Positions 24,401 to 35,210 of a DNA stretch of 64,000 nucleotides are shown one piece after another. A program made the position numbers and the translations under genes. Under the pieces are notes generated by a model. That model saw only the letters and a list, made by a program, of their open reading frames with translations. It ran no database searches and had not been told where the DNA came from. The stretch comes from Lepidurus packardi (taxonomy: Eukaryota; Arthropoda; Branchiopoda; Notostraca; Triopsidae): NCBI GenBank assembly GCA_023053545.1, contig JAKZAN010000006.1:1927001-1991000 (forward strand). The letters run 5' to 3'. Position 1 is the stretch's first letter. Each line of letters opens with the position of its first letter.

Positions 24401-27400
24401 AATTCTAGGAGAACCATTGCTTGCGGATCAAATTGCTGGGCGATTGCTATTACTGCGTTTCGGGTTTGCCTGAGGCGCGCTCGGACCATGCGCACTGTTG
24501 TGTCGAGATGGGGTTGCATATGATACGGGCCATTCGCTACGTGCGCCAGAAAACTCAAGTAAGTTAGTAAGTATTTCATTATTAGTTGTAGCTGTGCAAC
24601 TTCCATTATTTATCTATATTGGTCTGTATAGATAAATCTATATAATTTTATCCGGCCTTCCACAGTTCTGTCCGTAGTTTCGAGGTCATATCCTTCCACT
24701 GAATTACTTACACAACTGACTTTTTTTCTGGGGGTGGGGGCTAAAAGCGATGTCGTGTCCCCACGTGCCTTTCCAGTATTTATCTATCTCTTTAGAGTGC
24801 TTGTTTTTCTTCATTCGTTCATGACGCCCCTGGTCTAGCTTTTAGCGCTTTCTTCTCCTTGTTTATTTTTTGTCCCATACGATTAATACTGAAGTTGATG
24901 ACAAAACTCGCTGACCAATATTGCCACTGTGTCTAATCTCAAGTTGTGGATAATTAGGTCGATCTAAACATGCGGATTGGGATTCATTCCGGTTCCGTTT
25001 TGTGTGGTGTTCTGGGCTTGCATAAGTGGCAGTTCGATGTATGGTCTTACGATGTCACTCTGGCCAATTATATGGAAGCAGGGGGTATACCGGGGTAAGT
25101 TCGAGATGACACGTCATCTTATGGCAACTTAATTAGCCGGATTATTATGTAAGGTTTGTTGCTTTAAAAGAAAAAATATGGAGTGGTGGCGCACGAATAG
25201 TGCTAATTACAAGCTAATCAAGTTTGTCTCTCACGCTCTCTCTTCACTATATAGGCGTGTCCATATCTCCAAGGCGACGTTAGACTGCTTGAACAACACG
25301 TATGAAGTCGAACCAGGATATGGGGACACACGGAACACTTATCTTAAAGTATTATCTCGTTTGGGTTGGAATTTTTTTTTTTTTTTCACTGGAAGCTGAA
25401 TTTGTGGGACTTCACTTCCTTGGGAAGCGACAAACCAGGGACCCAGGGTTGGATTACTTTGGCTAAATTATGTGTGCGTGTATAGGACCATGGTGTGGAA
25501 ACGTTTCTTATTAAAAGGGAAGAACCTTTGCACCCCCGACGACGGAAACACCGCAATTCTAGGCCCCGGATATGGACGGAAGAAGAGCGCAAAGAACCGG
25601 GACGAGCTTCAATCACTCCCGCCAATGGGGAGGAGGAAACCACTACGGATTGGGCACCTGAAATTCCCTTTGAAAATGTAAGTTTTTTTTTTCTTACGAT
25701 TTTTTTCTTGTTGCTTTGCCTTGCAAATGGACATACAAGACGTTCGGAGCTCTCGTTTTCAGCGTGTCTCTTATTCGCCATATTTTTCATACATTTTTTC
25801 TGTTGAAGATTTCATATTTATGGAAAGAGTGCAATCTGCATGCTAATTTCTTTTCTGCAGTTGGATATTACTCTAGATGATGAAGTAGCAGCTGTGGGGT
25901 CACCAGCAGCCCTGGAAAATGGGGGTGATGATGCGGTAGAAATTTCCCATTCTAAAGATGCCGAAGCAGCTGCAGCAGCAGCTTCAATCCAGAGGAGTGG
26001 TGGGGCTTTGACCATGGCGGAAGAAGTGGATCAATCTATGGATCATTCGATTGAAATTGATTCGAATAAGAAGATGAGGAATGAGCACGTAAACCCATGG
26101 ACTTTACGCTTTAGAGATGAAACTTCTGAACAAAAAGTAAACTGTACTTTCTTTATTGGCCTATTTCTCCTTGCGTGTATTCTTTTATTATTGTTATTTC
26201 TTCAGTTCTGCCAGTTGCGCGAGGACGTTTTCAAATCAAATATGTTCTGCGCTTTTGTCGTTTGGATTTTCCTCATGTCTTGCATTCTTATCATCATGCC
26301 GCAGTAAGTTGAATACAATACTGACCACGTTGCAAGGAGAGAAAAATTCCTAATTTCTGGCTTGTTACTATAGTACGTTGGCGCTATCCCTTACATCAGC
26401 CGTTGTGACGTTGGAGTTGACAGCTGCGTTATTAATCGTTATGGCGGAAGAATTTCCCTCGTGGCCGCAGAAACTTCAGCAAGCCTCCAACTTCCTTGCC
26501 AAGAATCGATCTTGCCGTAATTTCTACATTTGCTGCTTCGTAGGCATTGTGTTTATAGCAACAGTTCTTAATGTGGTAATAATTAATTTTTCGTTCTGTT
26601 CTATAAATAGAAAATGAGCAAGAAATGAAATGAACTTTAAGTTAATCCATTATTAGTTTTTTGATGCCGCGCACCAAGCAGCCCTGCGGCCACCGAGTAA
26701 TAACACATCTCCAGACGAAGCAACGTCCACGTTAAGCACTTTTTTGATGAGGAAGGAAACTGTATCTCAGTCCAAGTTGCCAGATTTCATTACACGCTCG
26801 GCGCTGCAGCCGCAACAGCACCAGCCCCGACAAACGCAACTTGTCTGGCCCTCGCTAGGCTCTATCAAATCCTACTCATCATTGTCTGACAATGGAAACT
26901 TTATGGACCAGCCCAAACTACCACGGCAAAGTTTTCCGGCGGCAGAAGTTTGGGTCGCTGCTTATGGCCAAACTCCAAATGCGTGTTCCTGCTATATGCC
27001 ACAGTATCATGTATTCACATGGGTTTTGGCCATGGTCACTTTAGCCACTTTTCTCAAACTTAATTACCTCATCAAAACTGTCATGCTCGTTATCATGGTC
27101 ACGGTTTACACCACGCTTATGATGGCAGTCTATCGGAATTTATTTGACAACAACTATGGTATTTTATGTCTGTAAGTACTTCACTTCGCAGTAAGCTGAT
27201 GCAAACCGAGAGTGCAATGCAATGGGAGTTTCCGTTGTACGTATGCTCTTTAATACGGAAGTATAACTTGGAAGGAGCTTTTCGGAAAGGATTATATTTG
27301 GATCAGGAAATTACATGAAGTTAGCGATATGCGAACTCTATTGTAACTTCGTTGTCAATGATACTTCGATATACGTCATTACAGAACGCGAGCAAACCGT

Positions 27401-30230
27401 GTTTCACTATTAATAGAAGCTCTTGCCTCTTCGGAATTTGTGTCAGTTCACCTGATTTTCGGCATGGTAGTTAACACGTTGATGGTCTAAAATTTTCTTT
27501 CTTCTTTTTTTGCAGTGCACAAGAACAGAGTCACGCCTTGTCGATGTTTTCTGCTGAAATTATCCTTATCTGCCTATTTTTCTACGTCGTTACGTACCAT
27601 TCTCGATTAGTGGAGATTACCGCACGCCTCGACTTCTTATGGAAGCAACAAGCTGTCAAGGAGTTGAGCGATATCTCGGAAATGAGACATTATAACGCCC
27701 AATTGTTGAAAAACATTCTTCCAGACCATGTCGCTAACTACTTTTTGGCTGAAGAGCGAAAAAGCGAGGTAATAGTAACCGTTTTCAAAAGGCAGCATTA
27801 AAAACTAACTTAAAACTGTATTATCGTTCGTGTCCGTTTATGTTGAAACTTCAACATTCACCTGTGCTTATTGAATTCTATGAAGCATATTACCTTCAAG
27901 ATAAATTAATAGTTACAAATCTTGTTGAGTAGTTTGACAATTAAAACGTTCGCAATTTTTGCCTTCCTTGAAAACCAAGTAAGTGGAAACGCCACTTTTT
28001 GGTACCCAAGCAACAACCAAATCTGCGATGGCTTCGGTCCAGGACAAAGTCTTCGCTACGGCCCCAGTTTCACACATCAATCGTTGCAGACAATCTTGAC
28101 TCTGTAGGGCTTGTAAAATTACGTGCGCCATGCGATTAATTTGTTCGGTAGACATAACTGGGGTTCCGCTTTCCGATGTTTTCCCTTGGTTGACTTCCAA
28201 AATTGTCGAATTAAGTGGCAATGTCGAATTCTGGGCCGAAATCGTCAAAGTAGAATTCTCGGCCTCTCGAGCAAAGCGGCATCTTGGACTAAAGAAATTT
28301 TGCTAATTAGAGAAAACAAACTTCTAATTTTACACAAGAAATTGCACTTATAATTAGGATAGACATTTTCATTTTCCTTACCCAACGCAATTTGAGTACA
28401 TATTCGCCATTTTCACTGAACAAGTAGTGATACTACTGCTTAGTTCAAATATGATATGTGGCTTGCGAGGCTAAAATGGCCTATTTATTAGACTTTGGAT
28501 ATAATTAGTGAAAGCTTTCCTCATTTTCATTTTTTTCCACAATAGGAGCTGTATTCCCAAGCGAGAGACAACGTAGGCGTTATGTTCGCTAGCATTCCCA
28601 ACTTCACAGAATTTTACTCTGAAGACGTTAATAAAGGCATGGAATGCATTCGCCTGCTTAATGAAATTATAGGTAGGCTGACTGTCAAAATTTTCCTCTG
28701 ATACACTTTTGACCAATCTTGCTTTTTGTACTTTCAAGTGGATTTCGACGAAATATTAGACGAAGAACGGTTTGGATGCGTAGAGAAAATCAAAACCATT
28801 GGGAGTACCTATATGGCTGTATCCGGTTTAAGTCCAGGATCTCAGGTGATTAAGCATTACATTCCTTCCTTTCGCTAATTAATCCACAATGGTACCCAGT
28901 GCGGAGAAGATGACACTCACCATTTGTGCGGATTGGTAGATTTCGCTTTAGCAATGACTGAGCGATTAGAATGTGTCAATGAACATTCTTTCAATTCTTT
29001 TCAATTACGTATAGGTAAGCAGTGCAGTATAAGTCTTAATCATTCTTTAGAAAAGTATCTGCTAATCTTAAAATTGTTGTCCAATGTTTCTAGGAATAAG
29101 TTGTGGTCCGGTTGTGGCTGGGGTGGTGGCTGGTCGTAAGCCAGTTTTTGACGTATGGGGCAATACGGTCAACGAAGCTTCCCGCATGGACTCAACAGGA
29201 CAAATGAGCCGTATACAAGTTACCAAAGCAGCATACATGGTAAAGCAAAACGTTCGTTGACATTTAATGTGCTACAGCAGTTTTATGCGGACATTTAAGT
29301 TTGTTTCCTTCTTATTTTGTCTAGCTGTTGGCTGCGCGAGGCTTTAAACTGCAACCAAGAGGATTAGTTCAAGTTAAAGGCAAAGGCGAAATGCAGACTT
29401 ATTTGGTAGTTGGCAAAGATGCTGGTTCGCCAGCTGGAGTACACAGACAACCCTCGTCACGTAGTAGTTTAGCTGCTGTGGTTTATGGCATGGTCCGCGC
29501 TCGAAGGAGGCACACAACTACCAATAAAGGTAACAGACTGGTTTGATAACAAAGTTAACTTCATTTTGTTTAATTTTTCTTAAACGTTGTAAACCTAGGC
29601 GTGCTAGTTGCTCAGAATGTGCGAGGAGAAAGTCTTCTAAAAACTGTCCGATCGCCAGAACATCGGCAAACTTTTTCGAGCTTTCGTGGACATCGTAGTA
29701 CTCCAGCCAACGTGTTGCTACAAGGCACTCGTTCGTACGGGGGTACAAAACAGTTTTCCGTCAACGAGTTAGGGCAAAACCATCCAACTTTGCCTGTCGA
29801 GAATCCCAAGTTAGTTCTAAATGTTTCCAAGTCGACAAGCGACATGGAACGAGCCATGTCAGACTTGGATTATCCTACGTTCTCGAATTCGGCCAATCAA
29901 GGTCTTAAGTTGCCTCCACTCACACGTAAGGCGGACACAAATCCAAGTCCATCGAAACTGAAGCGCTTTTCACAATCCATCTACAAATCCAGCCAATCGT
30001 TCCGTTATAAACGGCGTAGTAATCACAATAGCGGCAACAATAGTAGCGAGTGTACCACACCGACGTCAGTTATGCCTATGTCAGAACGACAGAATACGAA
30101 TATGGTTAGACTGGAAGATTTACCCCATACTCGCCTTTCGAGTGCGAAATTACGGCTCGCCAATTTATCCGAACAAAGCCAAACCCTTCCACACGTCATG
30201 GAATGTGATACCAACCAATTGGATGTTTGA
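18410..30230 (+). CDS. ADCY8: Adenylyl cyclase, ADCY8-like (5' incomplete)
   Basis: There are 22 phase-consistent exons: 18410-18656, 20020-20161, 20509-21177, 22144-22331, 22756-22954, 24060-24209, 24275-24354, 24409-24558, 24958-25094, 25255-25348, 25486-25677, 25861-26136, 26206-26303, 26374-26575, 26657-27171, 27516-27768, 28546-28672, 28739-28845, 28900-29014, 29094-29239, 29325-29529 and 29599-30230. Together they give 1640 residues; a start exon upstream is missing. The order is N-terminal tail, [14 protein letters not shown] block, TM1-6, C1a (about 500-690), C1b, TM7-12, C2 (about 1195-1420) and a Ser-rich tail. In C1a the metal-binding aspartates are in FADIKGFT and LGDCYYC. In C2 the substrate lysine ([15 protein letters not shown]), the adenine Asp (FDVWG) and the Asn/Arg pair (VNEASR) are kept. 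[14 protein letters not shown] and [14 protein letters not shown] point to the Ca2+/calmodulin-stimulated type 8 clade. It makes cAMP at the plasma membrane. Confidence 0.93.
19717..19773. repeat. Tandem direct repeat, 19 bp copies at 38 bp spacing
   Basis: ATGTAGTTAAAATGGACAT occurs at 19717-19735 and again at 19755-19773. It lies in the intron between the first two visible cyclase exons. A partial third unit, AAAATGGA, is in between. It is probably a local duplication. Confidence 0.75.
27913..28410 (-). CDS. Nested small gene in a cyclase intron, possible secreted Cys-containing protein
   Basis: On the minus strand, inside the cyclase intron 27769-28545, a 124-codon open segment (27913-28288) joins in phase to a short exon 28382-28410 that starts with ATG. 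The intron between them has donor GTAAGG and acceptor TTTCTTTAG. The predicted protein has 134 residues. It contains three N-S-T sequons close together ([19 protein letters not shown]) and a downstream part with paired cysteines, DCLQRLMCE and GKNCERFNC, with two more cysteines near the start. Sequons and even cysteines suggest a secreted glycoprotein, yet the start [10 protein letters not shown] is not a signal peptide. An alternative ATG about 40 nt nearer ([13 protein letters not shown]) reads like one but would need an intron of about 31 nt. I do not recognise the family. Confidence 0.5.
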
Positions 30231-30360
30231 AAATGAAAAAAAAATGTGTGCCAAAATCTGTTAACCTTTTCTGTTATCTTACCGTACTTTTCTTTCTGAA
30301 ATTATACAACAAATGTATTTATTGAAGAATCAGTGGTTCCATTTTTTTTAAAGACCCAAC

Positions 30361-30366
30361 TTTATT
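30361..30366 (-). terminator. RPL30 poly(A) signal AATAAA
   Basis: AATAAA on the minus strand lies 18 nt past the RPL30 stop codon. The short 3' UTR is typical of ribosomal protein genes. The convergent cyclase stop is at 30230, so the two transcripts end very close together. Confidence 0.7.
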
Positions 30367-30383
30367 GACAATATCAGTACAAT

Positions 30384-31021
30384 TTATTGGCCTTGCCCAC
30401 CTTCGGTTGAAGGCATGGAGCGAATGATGTCGGAATCGCCGGGATCCGTGATGGAAAGGGTGCAGACGCGGAAATATTTACCGCAACTTGTTCCCAACTC
30501 GATGTTGTTGCCGGAATAGTGGTGGACACCGGTCTTTGCAAGCATGGCGTAATATTCAATCTCTGATTTCCTATTTTAGAATAGAAGAACGATATAAGGA
30601 ATACGTCTTTCCAATAAAGAAATCAAAATAGTTAATATGTAAGTTTGCGAAAACCGAGGTTACTCAGATCTGAGGCCAGCTGGAGTATTCATGAGACTAC
30701 TCCATAGACCAAAAAACCATGGTCTACTTCTCAGTCTCTCACCTCAAAGGAGGAGTGTTGTTGGCAATGATGACCAGCTTGGATTTGCCTTGACGCAATG
30801 TCTTCAAAGTTTGACGGTAACCCAGACAAAACTTTCCGGATTTCATGACCAAAGCGAGACGGGAGTTGATGCTCTCCAACGCTTTTTTCTGAAGAAAACA
30901 TGTATATTAGCAAAAGATAGGAATTGCCATAGTGCCGACCGCAGAGCAAAAGCGACCACGCCGTGCGTCTGAGAACTCATAAGGATCTTCAACTTACTTG
31001 TTTCTTTTGAGAAGCAGACAT
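30384..31021 (-). CDS. RPL30: Large-subunit ribosomal protein eL30
   Basis: Three exons on the minus strand, 30998-31021, 30743-30888 and 30384-30570, encode 118 residues. The sequence follows eL30 throughout: [76 protein letters not shown] and [12 protein letters not shown]. It is a component of the 60S subunit. The first exon carries only eight codons, and further non-coding 5' sequence with possible splicing lies upstream. It is convergent with the adenylyl cyclase and divergent from YTHDF, with about 750 bp between the two start codons. Confidence 0.98.
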
Positions 31022-31770
31022 CTTGATTGATTGCTCTTATACTCCTAAGAATAGAAAACGTACTTATTTATAGGGCAAACAGTTTCTCTTTAAGTACTGA
31101 CCTGTAATCCACTCAAAATCTCAGGACTCTACCTTCACAGCACGCTGCTGGATTCAATGGCGGAAGAAGGGAAAGAATGGAGAAGCGAATTGGGAAAATC
31201 CCTTTAACTATGCGAGGTTGCAATTCGTTTACATAATTAACTGATAAGAAATTATCTTTTGATGATGGAAAAATATATAAGTTATTAATATTTATTTAAT
31301 ATATTGTTATACTTAAAGTATTTATATTATATAGTATTGTTCAATTATAATTTGACAGCTCAGCAGGGATATTTCCCTGAAGCGTTTGTTCATACCGATT
31401 ACCGATACCGAGGTCAGGGTCCTTGCTTCCGCCGCCATTCTTTGTAGTTTACTTCCCAATTCTGACTAATATAGAAAGAGCTTAATTACGTATGTGACCT
31501 TGTCGGATAGAGACCGTTTATTAGTGTTTATTGGTGTTTCATAAAGTGAGCTCCAGCCAGCGAGCGTAGGCTGTGCAAGGATTTTACTGTATCCACTGCA
31601 AGTGCTGTTGTCGAGCCTGAACTGGTCTTACTACCTCTTTAAGTTATTGCGGTGTTTTTTCTCTACTTCAAACATTCTGCAATTTTGTTTTTAAATTGCA
31701 AGAGAATACGCTACGTCTTCTAAGACTTCCTAACAAGTTTCGTTGTGAGGAAACGACCAGTACGGAACTG
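31022..31770. promoter_or_regulatory. Divergent promoter region of RPL30 and YTHDF
   Basis: This holds the 5' UTRs and promoters of RPL30 (minus) and YTHDF (plus). A very AT-rich core at about 31265-31360 contains stacked ATATTTAT-like motifs. I cannot name individual sites. Confidence 0.5.
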
Positions 31771-34700
31771 ATGTCAACAAGCGTCTCAGATCAGGTAAAA
31801 ATGTTTGATGACAAAGGACTTTATTTTTAATTAAACATGTCAGGAACTATATCGAAGGCTTTTACATTTCTGAAACGTGAAGCAATCCAAGTAGTAAGAA
31901 CGGCTGATGAAGCATTTTGAAAGTTCAGAGCTTCGAAGTTACGGTCATTACTAAAACATTCTTATCTAAAATCTTGGGTTGGCCCGGATAGTTGGGAGTG
32001 CAAAGAGCTGTTGCTCGGTTACCCGTTTACTTGTTTTTCGTGCTTTTTGTTTGGATAAGCCTAACAATTTCGGCCCCCCAAGTCTAGCAAGTAGTAAACG
32101 AGTCTAAAACATGCTGGTAGTTATTATTAGCTCTATGCTGTTTTAAGATAACCAGCACTCTTAAAATAAGCCACAAACGTGTTTTTATTGTATTTTTAAC
32201 ATGTTATACAGGATTGGGGTATTTGCTAAATGCGCATAAGCCATGCAAAACTGTGATGGTAATATGAACGAGATTCTGGTACTAATTATTTTGTGTGTTC
32301 TTTTCAAAAATCTTGACAACGTGGCAACCAACAGCGGATGAAAGGCCAAGGAAATCAAGGTACAGTCCAATAAGTTAATCCAAACATGTGTTTCCTTTGA
32401 GTCAGTTCTTATCTGAATCCTTCAATCGCTATTCCATTCTCAATCCAGAACATTGCTTAGCAACCAGGCTTCCGTATCTTATTTACAACACGTTACTTCC
32501 AACGCTATGACTGTATTTTTTTTATTGGCCATCCATACACCCACTTGTAAAGCTTTTATCATTCCTAACATCCTATGCTCTAGGCAAAACCTTACGTTTA
32601 TTCTGCGAGTTGACTTGCACTATAGGAAGCAATCGTATACGTCTATTAATTGTTATTTCTTCTTTCAGCAAATGGGCCGAAGGATCACGTGAACGAGCAT
32701 GAAGATTTTGACTCTTGGCGCAACCAGCCCCATCAAGTACACAACTCGCATATAATGCAGATTATTCAGAATCACACTGAATAATATTGAAACACTGTTT
32801 CAATAAGTGTATGTATTAATAAAATTTTTATTTATTTCCTTTTTTGAAGGGATACAATGCTCCGTCCATGGCCTCTGACCCGTACATGCCCTCATACTAT
32901 GGCAATACGTTTCCGTATCAATTCGGCGTCGGGGACGGAACCTGGTCCAACTCGGGAGATGCTATGACATTCTTGGGCAATTATGGCGGGCAAATGGGAC
33001 ATGATTCGTACGGCATCGATGGCATGTTTGGGGCGGGAGCAGGAAGCTTTACTGGCTTCGGGCAACCCAATCCTAGTTTTGGCTATGGTTTTCAAGGAAA
33101 TGGAGGCGATTATTCCACCTGGGGAGGCGGCGGGGGTGGCAGTGCCAGTGCAAATTCGAATGCAGCAGGACCTGCAACAAACAACGGTGGCCGAAACAAG
33201 AACGGGGGCGCGAGCTCAGCCAGTTACGATGATTACTATGGCCACCATCGTGGAGGACCGGGAGGTAACGACGGTTATGGCTCCCGTGCCAGTGAAGACC
33301 ATCATCTCAAGGCGGTGGAACAAGGCATGACAGGACTGGGTATAGACGGTGGCAAAGGTGATGGGAACAGCGGCGGCAATTTGGGAAGTGGCGACAAGCA
33401 CGATGGGAAAATGGGCGGGTTGGGAAGCCATTTGGATAGCAATTCGGGTTCCCATCATGTGAACCACGGAAACGCCCCATCTAGTTCCCAACCCAAGAAA
33501 CTGACGTGGGCTTCTGTTGCCAGTCAACCAGCCAAGCCTCAATTGACCATTAAAAAGAAGTCGTCTGTGCCCCCACCCATGGTAGCAAACCGCGCACCGC
33601 CTTCTTTGGACATTGGCTTATGGGAAAGTAAAAACGGCGGAGTGGGAATGAACGTAGGACCGCCTGTACCACCTCCTCCATCAGGGCTGGGACCTGGAGG
33701 CCCCATTGGGGCGCTAAATATGAACAAAAACATGGCCCCACCCCAGCCTAACCGCCAAGCTCTCTATCAAGGTATAAATCAGTTTCTTGATTGTTCATTT
33801 GGTATTAATTGATTTCGGTTACGTATTTAGGTGTAAGACCTCCTATGCGTGGAGGACCACAACAGATGATGCCCCAAGGAGGCCCTTTACCTCCTACTGC
33901 GTTTCCCCCGCCTCCTGCGCAACCTTCTATGCCAACTGCCCCTCCACCGCAGATGGCCACTCCCCCAATGCTGCCGTTAGCTGGCGGGGTGGTAACCGGA
34001 GTGGCTGGCAACAGTCCTTTAGCTCCGCATCACCCTGTGTTGGATGAACTGCATAGCAAGCATGAGTACAATCCCAAGGAGTTTGATTTGAACGCCAAGA
34101 ATGCCCGTTTCTTTGTGATCAAATCGTACTCGGAGGACGACATTCATCGGTCTATAAAGTACGAGGTTTGGTGCTCGACAGAACACGGAAACAAGCGTCT
34201 TGATTCGGCGTATCGCGAACGCGAAGCCAAAGGACCAGTGTACCTATTTTTCTCTGTCAACGGCTCGGGACATTTTTGTGGGATGGCAGAAATGATTTCG
34301 GCAGTGGATATGGGCGCTACTTTAAGTGTGTGGGCCCAGGATAAGTGGCGTGGACAATTTGGCGTCAAGTGGATCTACGTCAAGGTTTATCTTTTGTTCC
34401 AAATCATATGTCAATATTTATTTGCTCCTTGAGAACGCTACAGAATTGTGCCCCTGAGATTGAGTAGATGGGACGCGTGATGCGATGTTAATTATTGTTA
34501 CTATTTTTTTATTTACTTGATTTAGGACGTACCTAACTCTGCGTTGCGCCACATTCGCTTGGAAAACAACGAAAACAAGCCCGTGACCAATTCACGTGAC
34601 ACTCAAGAAGTGCCGCCAGAAAAGGGCCGTCAAGTACTACGTATCATTCATACTTATCGTCACGCGACGTCTATTTTTGACGATTTCATCCATTATGAAA

Positions 34701-35210
34701 AGAGGCAAGAAGAAGAGCATCAACGCAAAGTCCAACCGCCGAGCAACCATGTGGAAAGGGGAGGCGCTGGGAATGGTGGTGGGCCGGAAAGGGGTGGAGG
34801 ACCAGATCGCGGTGAACGTGGCGAGCGTGGTGAACGTGTAGAACGCGGTGAGCGTGGAGAGCAGCGCGGTGAACGTGAGCCTCGTGGGCGGCCCTCGTAC
34901 GACTACAGGGACAATCAGCAAAGGGTAATTTGTTGTAGTTACTTTGTGGTTTATTTTCTACAGTTGTGTGGACCTTATCTCTAATACGAATGTATTTCAA
35001 ATTTAGGAGCGTGATGGATTCCGAGGTGATCGAGATGGGCCACATCGAGGTGGTGAGGGGCGTGGTCCACCAAGAGGTGAAATGTATCGCGGTGAAGGGC
35101 GAGATATGCGAGACCGGGATCGGGAACGCGAACATCATGATGGAGGCATGAGCAGAGATGGACCTGGAGGTGGGCGGGGCAGGGGTGCACGTGGAGGCGG
35201 ACGTAATTAA
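31771..35210 (+). CDS. YTHDF: YTH-domain family m6A reader (YTHDF)
   Basis: Seven exons, 31771-31794, 32335-32359, 32669-32736, 32850-33771, 33831-34384, 34526-34924 and 35007-35210, give 731 residues. The start [16 protein letters not shown] fits the YTHDF N-terminus. A Gly/Tyr/Asn-rich low-complexity region follows, including the family motif [10 protein letters not shown] and a Gly-rich run, then a Pro-rich linker. The YTH domain lies at about residues 430-590: [73 protein letters not shown] and [20 protein letters not shown]. The three aromatic-cage tryptophans known from human YTHDF1 are present in WCSTEHGN and VWAQDKW. YTHDF proteins bind m6A-marked mRNA in the cytoplasm and promote its decay or translation. 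About 130 extra RGG/RGE-rich residues follow the domain. A possible poly(A) signal, AATAAA, is at 35563-35568. Confidence 0.97.
32761..32805. repeat. Two adjacent short hairpins in a YTHDF intron
   Basis: ATTATTCAG (32761-32769) pairs with CTGAATAAT (32777-32785) across 7 nt. Immediately after, TATTGAAA (32785-32792) pairs with TTTCAATA (32798-32805) across 5 nt. Both lie in the 113-nt intron before exon 4. Confidence 0.75.

Noticed and set aside
26137-26205. Reading straight through into 23 hydrophobic residues as an extra membrane segment of the cyclase
   Set aside because: The segment starts GTAAAC, ends CTTCAG and interrupts a conserved family motif, so it is more simply an intron.
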